From Deltaproteobacteria bacterium (lineage in GTDB: Bacteria; Desulfobacterota; Deferrimicrobia; Deferrimicrobiales; Deferrimicrobiaceae), in contig JAKAHC010000007.1 of the NCBI GenBank assembly GCA_021815305.1, positions 93,731-157,730 on the forward strand: a DNA stretch of 64,000 nt. The letters run 5' to 3'. Made by a program: the position numbers and the translations under genes. The notes beneath the pieces are model-generated. The model was not told where the DNA came from and did not search any database. It saw nothing but the letters and a program-made list of their open reading frames with translations. Positions within the stretch are counted from its first letter, which is position 1. Every line of letters starts with the position of its first letter. Shown one piece after another: positions 37,782 to 46,731 of the stretch.

Positions 37782-39157
37782 AGCAGTTCTCCATCGCGAT
37801 CGTGGAAGACGAGGAGAGCGTCCGGGCGGGCATCGCCGTGGCGCTGGAGGGGAAGTACCGGGTCCGGGCCTACCCGGACGCCGAATCCGCGATCCCCGCC
37901 GGGAGAGAGAACCCGCCCGACCTCGTCCTCATGGACATCGGGCTGCCGGGGATGAGCGGGATCGAGGCGTTGCGGGAGATGCGGGAGGCCCACCCCGATC
38001 TCCTCGGCATCATCATCACCGCCTACGAAGACGTGCAGACGATCGTGTCGGCCATGAAGGCCGGCGCGTTCGATTACGTGGTGAAACCGCTCCACGTCGA
38101 GACGCTCGAGGTGACCATCGGAAACGCGCTGGAGACGATCCGGTTGAAGAAGGAGGTTCGGGACCTGCAGGAGCGGTACCTGCGGGACAACGTACCCCTG
38201 TTTCTCGGGAAGAGCCGCGCGATCCGGGAGGTGATGGAGTTCGTCGAGGCCGTAGCGAAAAGTTCCGACACGCCGGTTCTCATCGCCGGGGAGACGGGAA
38301 CCGGGAAAGAGTTGATCGCCGCCGCGATCCATTACCGCAGCCCCAATTTCCGGGGGCCGCTCGTCAACGTCAACTGCGCCGCCATTCCCCGGGATCTCAT
38401 CGAGAGCGAGCTGTTCGGGTACGAGAAGGGGGCGTTCACCGGGGCGAGCCTCTCGGGAAAGAAGGGGCTTGTGGAGCAGGCGTCCGGGGGGACGCTCTTC
38501 CTGGACGAGGTGGGGGATCTGGGCCTCGAGGCGCAGGCCAAGCTCCTGCGCTTCCTCGAGGAAGGGGAGTTCTACCGCGTCGGGGGGACGAAAGCGTTCA
38601 CCGTGGCCACGCGCGTGGTTTCGGCCACGAACAAGGACCTCAAGGGGCTGATCGCCGAGGGCCGGTTCCGGGAGGATCTCTATTACCGCCTGGCCGTCGT
38701 GCGGGTGGAGATTCCGTCGCTCACCGGGCGCAGGGAAGACATCGCCCCGATCGCGCGGCACTTCCTGGTGGAGTTTTGCCGCAAGTTCGGCAAGGAGTTC
38801 ACCGGGTTTTCCCCGGATGCCGAGGAAGCGCTGGTCGCCTGCCGATGGAGGGGGAACGTCCGGGAGCTGAAAAACGTCATCGAGCGCGCCGTCCTGATCG
38901 GAAGGGGACCGGCGGTGGGCCGGGAGGACCTGAGAATCGACGGGGAGGGGCCGGACCGTTCGGCGGCCGCGGGTCCCCTGTCGTTTCCGTTCGTGACCCC
39001 TGAGGGCGTCGACCTGAACTCTCTGGAGGAGTCCCTGGCGAAATATTACATCGGCGAGGCGCTCCGCCTCTCCGGGGGGAACGAGAGCCGCGCGGCCGGA
39101 CTGCTCCGAATCAACCACCACACGTTCCGTTACAGGAAGAAAAAACTGGATTTGTGA
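37778..39157 (+). CDS. NtrC-family sigma-54 response regulator
   Basis: The 459-residue regulator has a receiver domain with D53 (LVLMDIGLPG), then a sigma-54 AAA+ domain with Walker A GETGTGKE, the sigma-54 contact loop GAFTGA, Walker B TLFLDE and a sensor region ATNKDL. A FIS-type helix-turn-helix closes it (NESRAAGLLRINHHTFRYRKK). It activates RNA polymerase holding sigma-54. ATG 37778 overlaps the kinase stop. A sigma-54-like site lies 140 bp past its end, before the next gene. The true target set is unknown; kinase 2 is its likely partner. Confidence 0.96.
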   Translation: MKQFSIAIVEDEESVRAGIAVALEGKYRVRAYPDAESAIPAGRENPPDLVLMDIGLPGMSGIEALREMREAHPDLLGIIITAYEDVQTIVSAMKAGAFDYVVKPLHVETLEVTIGNALETIRLKKEVRDLQERYLRDNVPLFLGKSRAIREVMEFVEAVAKSSDTPVLIAGETGTGKELIAAAIHYRSPNFRGPLVNVNCAAIPRDLIESELFGYEKGAFTGASLSGKKGLVEQASGGTLFLDEVGDLGLEAQAKLLRFLEEGEFYRVGGTKAFTVATRVVSATNKDLKGLIAEGRFREDLYYRLAVVRVEIPSLTGRREDIAPIARHFLVEFCRKFGKEFTGFSPDAEEALVACRWRGNVRELKNVIERAVLIGRGPAVGREDLRIDGEGPDRSAAAGPLSFPFVTPEGVDLNSLEESLAKYYIGEALRLSGGNESRAAGLLRINHHTFRYRKKKLDL

Positions 39158-39296
39158 GGGGATGGATCGCGATTGGGGTTTTTCCGAAAACGGGTTCGAA
39201 TTTTCTCGAAGTTTCCTTATCCTCCGACGTTCGGACCGGATTTTCGTGAGACCTGCAGCCTTTTGATTTTAATGGGTATACCCATGTTTTTCCCTT

Positions 39297-39313
39297 ATGG
39301 TACGGCTTCTGCT
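39297..39313 (+). promoter_or_regulatory. Candidate sigma-54 (-24/-12) promoter of the lone receiver gene
   Basis: ATGGTACGGCTTCTGCT matches the consensus TTGGCACG-N4-TTGCT at most conserved positions, with the required GG-N10-GC spacing (39299-39300 and 39311-39312). It lies 53 bp before the receiver gene and 140 bp after a sigma-54 activator gene. A perfect palindrome ATGGGTATACCCAT (39272-39285) sits just upstream and could be an activator or repressor site. Confidence 0.4.
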
Positions 39314-39365
39314 TGCACTTCCATGCATGCTTGCAGGGAAAGGTATGTCCGCGGGAGAGGGAACG

Positions 39366-39812
39366 GTGCCTTTTTACAGGAAATTGCGCACGATGACGAT
39401 GTTCCTCGTGGAAGACGATACGCTGCTCCGGGATTCGATGGTCCTGTACTTCCGGACGCAGGGGTGTGGAATCCATGCCTTCGCCAGCGCGGAAGAGGCC
39501 CGGCCGGTTTTCCCGGCCCACCCGCCGGATATCGTGATCTGCGACCACTGGCTCCCCGGCATGGACGGCCTGACGTTCCTGAAGCAGATCGGCGCGCAGC
39601 ATCCCGGCGCGATCAAGCTCCTGATCAGCGCCTACCCGAGTTCCCAGCTTGCCGAGGAAGCCCGGTCGGCGGGCATCGACGAGTACCTTCTCAAGCCGTT
39701 TTCCATCGAAGAGCTCGAGCAGACGCTGGAACGCCTGTTGAAGCGCCGGTTCGGGGAAGACTCCGCCGGCGGGGGGAACGTCATGGGCCCGGAGGAGAAC
39801 CTGACGTCGTAA
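39366..39812 (+). CDS. Stand-alone receiver (CheY-like) protein
   Basis: The 148-residue protein is a single receiver domain: acidic pair LVEDD, phospho-acceptor near residue 60 in VICDHWLPGMDG, S in LISAYP and K in LLKPFS. It has no output domain and ends with a polar tail. GTG 39366 is used because GGGAGAGGG precedes it by 6 bases; the ATG at 39393, opening on TMFLVEDD, is the shortest choice, and an ATG at 39297 overlaps the sigma-54-like site. Such proteins relay phosphate or bind targets directly. It lies between the MASE3/NtrC genes and the secretion operon. Confidence 0.8.
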   Translation: MPFYRKLRTMTMFLVEDDTLLRDSMVLYFRTQGCGIHAFASAEEARPVFPAHPPDIVICDHWLPGMDGLTFLKQIGAQHPGAIKLLISAYPSSQLAEEARSAGIDEYLLKPFSIEELEQTLERLLKRRFGEDSAGGGNVMGPEENLTS

Positions 39813-39930
39813 CGCCTTCCCTGCGGTTTCCTTCGCCTCACCCGACATCCCGCCCTTCCGGCGGGCATCTCCCGGGCGCGTAACGATCGGAGGAAGCGGA
39901 CAGAACGGAACTCCGGGAGGATACGGAGTT

Positions 39931-39939
39931 TGATATCAT
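39931..39939 (+). promoter_or_regulatory. Extended -10 element immediately before gspE
   Basis: TGATATCAT (TG-n-TATCAT) ends 8 bp before the gspE ATG. A start site at the usual 7 bases downstream of this -10 would be at about 39946, so the message would begin at the ATG. No ribosome-binding site is found within 15 bases upstream of that ATG. Confidence 0.45.
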
Positions 39940-39946
39940 TTCCGAA

Positions 39947-41641
39947 ATGAACCGGCGAACGTTCAACGAATCCCTCGTGGAATGGACGGGGCTCCCCGGC
40001 CCCGAGCGCGAGGCGCTCCTGTCCCTTGCCCTGTCCGAGGGGGCGAAGTTCCCGCAGACGCTCATCGCGCGCGGGATTCTCTCGCCGGAGTCGCTCCGCC
40101 GGGCCTACGCGGAGGTCTGCGGCATCCCCGGGTTCCGGCAGGATGCCGCGACGGGAAACGCCGTCCCCCCCGATCTCCTTCCCCTGGCTTTCCTGCGCGC
40201 GCGCTCCCTCTTCCCCGTCTCGGTCGGCGACGGGACGTTGACCGTGGCCATGGCGGACCCCCTGGACATCGATGCGCGGGAGGCCGTCGCGAAGGTCACC
40301 GGCCGGAAGGTCGTCGTCCTCGCGGGGACCGAAGACGAGATCCGGGAGGCGATCGAGCGGGGGTACGGCGAGGGGTCCTCGTCGATGGAGCGCCTCGTCG
40401 AGCAGGTGAGCGAAGAGGGAGAAGACCTGCCGACCGGCGGAGAGGAGCGGGTCGAGCAGCTGATCGGTGTGGCCTCCGAGGCGCCGATCATCCGGCTGGT
40501 GAACCTCCTCGTCGCGCGCGCGATCGAGCGGGGGGCGAGCGACATCCACATCGAGCCGTTCGAGAAATCCCTCCAGGTGCGGTATCGCGTCGACGGCGTG
40601 CTCATCGACGCGGAGTCCCCCCCCAAGCGCCTCCAGACGGCGATCGTTTCCCGCATCAAGATCATGTCCCGGCTCAACATCGCCGAGAACCGGCTGCCGC
40701 AGGACGGCAGGGTGAAGCTCCGGATCGGCGGGAAGGAGATCGACTTCCGGATCGCAACGATCCCCACCCTGCACGGCGAGAGCGTGGTCATCCGGATCCT
40801 GGACCCGTCCTCCGTCCCCCAAGGCCTCGCGGGGCTCGGATTTTCCCGGGAGATCCTTTCGCGGTTCCGGCCGATGATCGGCGCACCCTACGGGATGGTC
40901 CTCGTGACGGGCCCCACCGGCAGCGGGAAGACCACCACCCTCTCGGCGGCGCTCCAGGAAATCAAGGGGGTCGACAAGAAGGTGATCACGATCGAAGACC
41001 CCGTCGAATACCAGATTCCCGGGATCGTGCAGATCCAGGTCAAGCCGCAGATCGGGCTCACCTTCGCCTCGGGGCTGCGCTCGATCGTCCGGCAGGATCC
41101 GGACGTCATCCTCGTCGGCGAGATCCGCGACCGGGAAACGGCCGAGATCGCGATCCATTCCGCGCTGACGGGACATGTCGTCCTCTCGACCCTCCACACC
41201 AACGACGCGGCGGGGGCGGTCACCCGGCTCCTGGAAATGGGGGTCGAGGAGTACCTTCTGCCGTCGTCGCTGGTCGGGGTCCTCGCGCAGCGCCTGGTGC
41301 GGACCCTGTGCGGCGACTGCGCCGTCCCCAGGGAGATCTCCCCCGCTTTCCGGGAAGAGGTGGCGCGGGAGACGGGGTTCGTGCCGGAAGGGAACCTCCG
41401 GATCGGGAAGGGGTGCGCCGCGTGCGGGGGCACCGGGTACCGGGGGCGGACCGGGATCTTCGAACTGCTCGCCGTGACGGAGGCGGTAAAGGACCTGGTC
41501 CTCTCGCGCGCCGATGCGAACGCGATCCGCAGCCGGGCGGTGGCGGAAGGGATGCTGCCGTTGCGGGAGGACGGCTGGGACAAGGTCCGGCGCGGCGAGA
41601 CGACGGTCGAGGAGGTCCTGCGGGTCACGCGGGCGGGTTGA
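39947..41641 (+). CDS. gspE: Type II secretion ATPase
   Basis: The 564-residue ATPase begins with an MshEN/GspE-N domain (about residues 1-140), then the hexamer core with Walker A GPTGSGKT, the Asp box (DPVEYQIPGIVQ), the His box (STLHTNDAAGAV) and Walker B VILVGEIRD. A zinc-binding tetracysteine follows (CGDC and CAAC about 40 residues later). It powers pseudopilus assembly on the cytosolic side of the inner membrane. The ATG at 39947 has no ribosome-binding site but sits right after an extended -10, suggesting a leaderless message. It leads the operon, which continues with gspF. Confidence 0.96.
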   Translation: MNRRTFNESLVEWTGLPGPEREALLSLALSEGAKFPQTLIARGILSPESLRRAYAEVCGIPGFRQDAATGNAVPPDLLPLAFLRARSLFPVSVGDGTLTVAMADPLDIDAREAVAKVTGRKVVVLAGTEDEIREAIERGYGEGSSSMERLVEQVSEEGEDLPTGGEERVEQLIGVASEAPIIRLVNLLVARAIERGASDIHIEPFEKSLQVRYRVDGVLIDAESPPKRLQTAIVSRIKIMSRLNIAENRLPQDGRVKLRIGGKEIDFRIATIPTLHGESVVIRILDPSSVPQGLAGLGFSREILSRFRPMIGAPYGMVLVTGPTGSGKTTTLSAALQEIKGVDKKVITIEDPVEYQIPGIVQIQVKPQIGLTFASGLRSIVRQDPDVILVGEIRDRETAEIAIHSALTGHVVLSTLHTNDAAGAVTRLLEMGVEEYLLPSSLVGVLAQRLVRTLCGDCAVPREISPAFREEVARETGFVPEGNLRIGKGCAACGGTGYRGRTGIFELLAVTEAVKDLVLSRADANAIRSRAVAEGMLPLREDGWDKVRRGETTVEEVLRVTRAG

Positions 41642-41689
41642 GTCGTCCGATGAGGTTTGTTCCTTAAGATAATAGAGGGAGCGTGCCGG

Positions 41690-42913
41690 ATGACGATGTT
41701 CGGCTACAGGGCGACCGATGCGGCGGGAAAGGTTTCCGAGGGGGTTCTCGATGCCCCGGAGGAACGGTCCGCGCGCGACCGGTTGCGGGAGATGGGGCGC
41801 ATCCCGATCCGGGTGTGGGAGGCGTCCGCGCCGGGACGCGCTCCGGCGGCCTCCCCGTCGTTCGCATTCTCCGGGCGGTCCTTGCGGAAGGACGTTTTGC
41901 CGTTCCTCCAGGGACTGAAGACGTTCCTGGCCGCCGGCGTTCCGCTCGACCGGAGCCTCGAGATGCTGGCCGGGCTGTTCCGAGGCAGGCCGATGGGGAA
42001 CGTCGCCGCATCCCTCCTCGCCGATGTCCGGGGGGGGAACTCCCTCGCCGATGCGATGCGCCGGGCTCCGGGGGCTCCGTTCCACCGCTTCACCGTCCAG
42101 ATGGTCACCGCCGGGCAGGCGACGGGGTCGCTTTCGGAGGCGCTCGACCAGGTCCACGACTTTCTCACGCGGTCCCGCGATTTCCGGTCGACCGTTCTCG
42201 GGTCGCTGATGTATCCCGCCATCCTTCTGGGCGCCTCGGTCGTGTCGGTGGCGGTCCTGGTCGTCTTCGTCGTGCCCCGGTTCGCAGGCGTCTTCCGGAC
42301 CTCCGGCGTGCTCCTCCCCCTGCCGACCCGGGCCCTCCTTTTCTTCAGCACCTTTCTGCGGCAGTACGGTCTCCTCGTCCTGGGAGCGGCGGCCCTCGCA
42401 GGGTATCTGGCCCGCGCCGCGCTGCGCTCCCGCGAGACGCGGCTTTCGTTCGACCGGTCGAAATTGCGCTGGCCGTGGATCGGAGGGATCCTCGCGGCGG
42501 TGGAGACGTCGCGCGTGGCCCGTTCCCTCGCTTCGCTGCTGTCCGGGGGCGTCCCGATCCTGTCCGCGTTCGTCATCGCCCGGGAGGTGAGCGGGAATGC
42601 CTCCTTCCGGGAAGGGATGGAGGCGGCGCGCGGAAAGGTCCAGGGGGGGGTCAAGCTTGCCCGGGCGCTTTCGGAGACGACGCCGTTTCCGGAAACGGCG
42701 ATCCGGATGATCGCGGTGGGCGAGGAGACGGGCCGCCTCGAAGCGATGCTCGCCTCGGTGGCCGATGCGTACGAGGAGACGGCGCGGCGGGGGCTTCGCG
42801 ACTTTCTGGTCCTGCTCGAGCCGGCCGTGATCCTCCTGATGGGGCTGCTCGTCGGCTTCGTGGTCTTCTCGATCTTTCTGGCGATCTTCCGGCTGAACGA
42901 GGTGCCGTTCTGA
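41690..42913 (+). CDS. gspF: Type II secretion inner-membrane platform protein
   Basis: The 407-residue protein has the two tandem GspF domains: first with FLQGLKTFLAAGVPLDRSLEML, second with RVARSLASLLSGGVPILSAF. Three membrane segments lie near residues 170-190, 220-240 and 375-400. The platform couples the GspE motor to the pseudopilus. ATG 41690 follows GAGGGAG by 8 bases and starts at the conserved MFGYRATDA; an in-frame TTG at 41657 is less likely. The stop overlaps gspH with TGATG. Confidence 0.94.
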   Translation: MTMFGYRATDAAGKVSEGVLDAPEERSARDRLREMGRIPIRVWEASAPGRAPAASPSFAFSGRSLRKDVLPFLQGLKTFLAAGVPLDRSLEMLAGLFRGRPMGNVAASLLADVRGGNSLADAMRRAPGAPFHRFTVQMVTAGQATGSLSEALDQVHDFLTRSRDFRSTVLGSLMYPAILLGASVVSVAVLVVFVVPRFAGVFRTSGVLLPLPTRALLFFSTFLRQYGLLVLGAAALAGYLARAALRSRETRLSFDRSKLRWPWIGGILAAVETSRVARSLASLLSGGVPILSAFVIAREVSGNASFREGMEAARGKVQGGVKLARALSETTPFPETAIRMIAVGEETGRLEAMLASVADAYEETARRGLRDFLVLLEPAVILLMGLLVGFVVFSIFLAIFRLNEVPF

Positions 42914-43380
42914 TGCGCCGCGGCAAGGCGTCCGGAAAGGGGGGAGGGACCGCGGGGTTCACGCTCCTCGAGCTGACCGTGGTGCTTTTCCTGCTGGGGC
43001 TCCTGCTCGCGCTCGTCGTTCCGTCCTTCGAAGGGCCGCTGGCCTCGGCGAGGCTGCGGGCCGGGGCCGCGGCCGTCCGGGCCACCCTGATGCGGGCCCG
43101 CACGCTCGCCGCAACGGGGGCGAGGGAACGATCGGTGACCTTCGACCTCGAAAAGGGGGAGTACCGGGTCGCCGGGGAGGAGAAAGGGTCGCCGCTGCCG
43201 GAAGGGGTCCGTTTCGGGCCCATCCGCGTGTCGGGAGAAGAGGCGTCGGCGGCCGCCACGGTCCGGTTCTTCCCGGACGGGAGCGGGGAGGAGGCCGACA
43301 TCGCGATCGTGTCCTCCGCGGGCGGGAGGATGCACGTCACCGTGGAGCCGCTCACGGGATTCGCGGAGGCAAGGGCATGA
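42913..43380 (+). CDS. gspH: Type II secretion minor pseudopilin GspH
   Basis: The 155-residue protein has a short basic leader and the prepilin cleavage/methylation motif GFTLLELTVVL, followed by a hydrophobic helix and a small beta domain with VTFDLEKGEYRV and VRFFPDGSGEEADI, as in GspH/FimT proteins. It is the first pseudopilin gene in the operon; the position where gspG normally lies is empty. It is translationally coupled to gspF and to gspI. Confidence 0.86.
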   Translation: MRRGKASGKGGGTAGFTLLELTVVLFLLGLLLALVVPSFEGPLASARLRAGAAAVRATLMRARTLAATGARERSVTFDLEKGEYRVAGEEKGSPLPEGVRFGPIRVSGEEASAAATVRFFPDGSGEEADIAIVSSAGGRMHVTVEPLTGFAEARA

Positions 43381-43799
43381 AATCCGGAGAGGTTCCGCGG
43401 AATCGCGCCGCCGCGGGGTTCACGCTGCTCGAGGTGATCGTGGCGTTGACGATCCTGGCGGCGGGGATCCTCGGGATTTCGGAACTGATGGGAAGCTCCC
43501 TTCGCCTGTCGGGTGGGGCGAGGGACGTCTCGACGGCGACCGTCTACGCCTCCCAGCGGATGGAGGAGGCCTTGCTGTCCCCGAGCCCGGCGGAGGGGGA
43601 GGAGAGCGGGCGGTTCGGGGAACGGTATCGATGGATCCTCCGGACTTCGTTTCCCGCTTCCGGCAAGGAGGAGAACGCTTTCCGCCCGGTCCGGTTCGAG
43701 GTTTCGATCCGGTGGGACGACGGGGAGGGGGAACGTTCGGTGGACCTCGTCGCGACGCGGTGGGACCCGAGGAGGAGCGGTGCGGGCGCGGGGGGGTAA
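43377..43799 (+). CDS. gspI: Type II secretion minor pseudopilin GspI
   Basis: The 140-residue pseudopilin has the motif GFTLLEVIVALTILAAGILG near residue 14, followed by a short domain with a disordered acidic stretch (PSPAEGEESG) and RWILRTSF. Size and order match GspI. ATG 43377 overlaps the gspH stop (ATGA). GspI usually forms the pseudopilus tip with J and K, both present here. Confidence 0.86.
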   Translation: MKSGEVPRNRAAAGFTLLEVIVALTILAAGILGISELMGSSLRLSGGARDVSTATVYASQRMEEALLSPSPAEGEESGRFGERYRWILRTSFPASGKEENAFRPVRFEVSIRWDDGEGERSVDLVATRWDPRRSGAGAGG

Positions 43800-44406
43800 C
43801 GGGGGGTTCACTCTCCTCGAGATGATCGTCGCGATGACCCTCATGGCGGCGATGGCGGGGTTCCTCGCGGTCGCGTTCCGGATGGCGTCGGCCTCGACCG
43901 AACGCGGGGAGGCGGTTACGCGGCAGATGGCGCGCCTTCGCGCCGGGATCGCCATCGTCGAGCGCGCGGTCCGCTCGGCGGATGCGATGCCCCTGACCGC
44001 CGCCGACAAGCCGGGCCCCTATTTCCTGGGGGAGCGGAACCGGCTGCGGTTTCTCACCGCCTGCCCTCCCTCGGCGGCCTACGGCGGCGGGCTTCGGCTG
44101 CTCTCCCTCTTCGGATCGGACGCCGAGGGGCTCGCGCTGGGGGATGCCCCCCCCTTCCGCGCCGGCGGCGTCGACGCCTGGAAAGGCACCGAAGGCGCAC
44201 GGCCGATTCTCCCGGGTGCAAGGAAGATCGCCTTTTCCTACTCCGGAGGGCCCGACAAGGACGGCGCGTGGGGGTGGACCGATACCTGGGACGCGGCGGA
44301 GAAAGGGCATCTCCCCGCGGCGGTCCGTGTGGAGCTCACCACGAACGATCCGGGGGGAGGATCGCTGAAAACCGCTTTCGTCGTGCCGATTTTTGGGGGA
44401 GGATGA
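43780..44406 (+). CDS. gspJ: Type II secretion minor pseudopilin GspJ
   Basis: The 208-residue pseudopilin has the motif GFTLLEMIVAMTLMAAMAG close to its N-terminus, and a larger beta-rich domain ending LTTNDPGGGSLKTAFVVPI. Start GTG 43780 is inside the end of gspI, 20 bp before its stop, after a good AGGAGG; this short leader fits the type II secretion pseudopilins. GspJ joins the tip complex with I and K. Confidence 0.84.
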   Translation: MRARGGNGGFTLLEMIVAMTLMAAMAGFLAVAFRMASASTERGEAVTRQMARLRAGIAIVERAVRSADAMPLTAADKPGPYFLGERNRLRFLTACPPSAAYGGGLRLLSLFGSDAEGLALGDAPPFRAGGVDAWKGTEGARPILPGARKIAFSYSGGPDKDGAWGWTDTWDAAEKGHLPAAVRVELTTNDPGGGSLKTAFVVPIFGGG

Positions 44407-44407
44407 G

Positions 44408-45307
44408 GTGAACCGGCGCGGGATCGTCCTGGTCGTCGTGCTCTGGGCCCTGCTGCTGCTGGGGACGATCGCGCTGTCGTTCGCCTACGCCATGCGGACG
44501 GAAGCGCGTGCGGCGCGCAACGGGGCCGACGCGGTCCGCGCCTATTTCCAGGCGCGCACCGGGATCGGACGGGCGATCATGATGTTCTCGACCCTCCCGG
44601 CGGACAACGTGCTTGCGGGGCCGATCGAAGGGGAAGACGGTGATGCCGGGTACCGGGTTTCCGTGGAGAGCGAGAGCGGAAAGATCGACGTCAACCTTGC
44701 ATCCGGAGAGCGGATCCGGTCGGTCCTCGCGGCGTCGGGGATCCCCGATGCCGAAGCGGGAGCCTTGAGCGCCGCGATCGTGTCCTGGCGGGGCGGGGAA
44801 GCGGGGGCGGGCCCGACGGAAGGCGAGTACGCGGCGCTCCCCGAACCGATCCGCCCCCGGAAGGGGACGCTTCTCACGATCGAGGAGCTGCGCTACGTGA
44901 AGGGGGTGACCCGGGATCTCTACGGGAACCTCCTGTCCCGGATCTTCACGGTCCACGGAGGTTCCCCCCAGGTGAACCTCAACGCGGCCCCCCGGATCGT
45001 CCTGCGCGCGCTGGGGTTGACCGTGGAACAGGCGGATCGGATCCTCGAAATGCGGAAGGAGGCTCCGTTCCGGACGGAGTCGGATATCGTGATGGGGCTT
45101 GCGAAATCGGGGATCCCCCCGACCGTTCTTCCGGGCCTGACCGCCGCGTCCGCATCGAACGTCTACACCGTCACGGCGCGGGGAACCGCCGGGGCGGGAG
45201 TCGTGCGCATCGTCCGCTGCCGGGTGAAGGTGGAGGGCGCCGGGAAGAGAGGGGTCCGGATCGGGCGTTGGGAGGACCTCGTGTCGTCCGGGGAGGATGC
45301 GAAGTGA
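44408..45307 (+). CDS. gspK: Type II secretion pseudopilin-tip protein GspK
   Basis: The 299-residue protein starts with a short leader and a hydrophobic helix (IVLVVVLWALLLLGTIALSFAYAM) and carries the saposin/helical alpha domain of GspK, with VNLNAAPRIVLRALGLTVEQ as in the K family. As usual, it lacks a Glu at position 5 of the mature helix. GTG 44408 follows GGAGG by 5 bases, only one base after the gspJ stop. GspK caps the pseudopilus. Confidence 0.86.
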   Translation: MNRRGIVLVVVLWALLLLGTIALSFAYAMRTEARAARNGADAVRAYFQARTGIGRAIMMFSTLPADNVLAGPIEGEDGDAGYRVSVESESGKIDVNLASGERIRSVLAASGIPDAEAGALSAAIVSWRGGEAGAGPTEGEYAALPEPIRPRKGTLLTIEELRYVKGVTRDLYGNLLSRIFTVHGGSPQVNLNAAPRIVLRALGLTVEQADRILEMRKEAPFRTESDIVMGLAKSGIPPTVLPGLTAASASNVYTVTARGTAGAGVVRIVRCRVKVEGAGKRGVRIGRWEDLVSSGEDAK

Positions 45308-46731
45308 GCATGCTTCGGACCGTCGTCGGAATCGACCCGTCGGGGGGACGGCTTGCGCTCGTTGCGCACGGCGCGGGGCTTGCCCGCTCCGGCCCGCCTT
45401 TCGTCGTGGAGCTGCGCTCGGACCGGGAGCCGGGCCGTTTCGAAGAGGGGGAGGCCGCACTCAGGGAGTATGTCGTCAAGCACGGGCTCACCGGGAGCGC
45501 GGCGTTCCTGTGCATCCCCGCCGCCCAGGTCTACACCGCGCGGATCGCCTTTCCCCCGCTGAGGGACCGGGACATGCGGGCGGCCCTCGAGATCGAATTG
45601 GAACGCCTTTTCCCGCTTCCCGCTTCCCGCCTGGCTTTCGGCTGGCGCCGCTCCGGGAAAGGACGCCGGGGGGAGGGCGTTCCCCTCGTCGTGGCGGCGG
45701 CGCCCGCGGCGTACATCGAGCGGTGGCAGGAGGCGGCCGCGCGGGCCGGGCTTACCCTTACCGGCGCCGTTCCTTCCGCATGGGCGCTCGCGTCGGCCCT
45801 TTCCGCCGTCGGCGGCGTTCCGCACGGCGGGCCGGTCGCGATCCTGCGCGACGCCGGGGGGGAGGTGGAGTGCGCCCTCCTCGCCGGGGAGGAACCCTTT
45901 TTCAGCGCGTCCCGGGCGGCCTCCGGGGCATCGGTCGTGGACGAGGGGCTCCAGGCGGTCTCTTCCGGCCTCTCGGATGCGCCGGGGGATCTTCCGACGG
46001 ACGGACTCCTGCTGTACGCGCCGCTTTCGTGGTGGGATCGGATCCGTGCCGAAGGGGCCGGCGTCGCCGGGCTTCCGGTCCGCGCCGCCGACAATTTCGA
46101 AAAGCGGGCCGCCGCGGCCCTTGCCGCCTTCCAGGATCGGGAAGGGGGCGGCTCCGTCTTCGACATCCTGGGGGCCTACGGCGCGGCGGTGAACGCGGAG
46201 ACGATCGACCTCCTGGGCCGGGGCGGGAATGCGGCGGGAGGAAGGGGCGCGCGCTGGCTCGCGGCGGGGATGGGAGTTTTGGCGGCGACCCTGGCGATCG
46301 CCTGGCCGTTCGTCGCCGCGTGGAAGACCCACGGCATGGCGGTCGGGCTGGAGAGGGAGTTGTCCGCGCTGCGCCCGGCCGTGGCGGACGTCGAATCTTC
46401 GATGGCCGATCTCGCGGACGTGGAGGACCGGATCGCGACCCTCCGCCGGGGGGAGGAGAACCGCCGCGATACGCTCTTCGTCCTGCGGGATCTGACGGAA
46501 CGCCTCCCCGCGGGGACCTGGCTCACCGGGCTGCGCATGGAACGGCGCAACGTGGAGATCGACGGGCTGTCGAGAGCGGCGAACGAGCTTTTCCCGCCGC
46601 TCACCCGCGACGGAAGGTTCCGGAAGGTGGAGTTCGCCGCGCCCATCACCCGTCAGCAGGACAACCTGGAACGTTTCCAGATCCGGGCCGAATACGTACC
46701 GCCGCAGGAACCGAGGGGAGGTTCCCGGTGA
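45304..46731 (+). CDS. gspL: Type II secretion protein GspL
   Basis: The 475-residue protein has an actin-like N-terminal cytoplasmic domain (IDPSGGRLALVAHG), a membrane helix (WLAAGMGVLAATLAIAWPFV) near residue 325, and a PilN-like ferredoxin-fold periplasmic domain (RDLTERLPAGTWLTGLRMERR). GspL tethers GspE to the membrane platform. GTG 45304 overlaps the gspK stop and has GGGGAGG upstream; ATG 45310 is an alternative. It is coupled to gspM by another GTGA overlap. Confidence 0.85.
   Translation: MSMLRTVVGIDPSGGRLALVAHGAGLARSGPPFVVELRSDREPGRFEEGEAALREYVVKHGLTGSAAFLCIPAAQVYTARIAFPPLRDRDMRAALEIELERLFPLPASRLAFGWRRSGKGRRGEGVPLVVAAAPAAYIERWQEAAARAGLTLTGAVPSAWALASALSAVGGVPHGGPVAILRDAGGEVECALLAGEEPFFSASRAASGASVVDEGLQAVSSGLSDAPGDLPTDGLLLYAPLSWWDRIRAEGAGVAGLPVRAADNFEKRAAAALAAFQDREGGGSVFDILGAYGAAVNAETIDLLGRGGNAAGGRGARWLAAGMGVLAATLAIAWPFVAAWKTHGMAVGLERELSALRPAVADVESSMADLADVEDRIATLRRGEENRRDTLFVLRDLTERLPAGTWLTGLRMERRNVEIDGLSRAANELFPPLTRDGRFRKVEFAAPITRQQDNLERFQIRAEYVPPQEPRGGSR

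Noticed and set aside
39272..39285. Perfect palindrome ATGGGTATACCCAT as an independent element
   Set aside because: A single 14-bp palindrome without partners could occur by chance; it is noted only with the sigma-54-like site.
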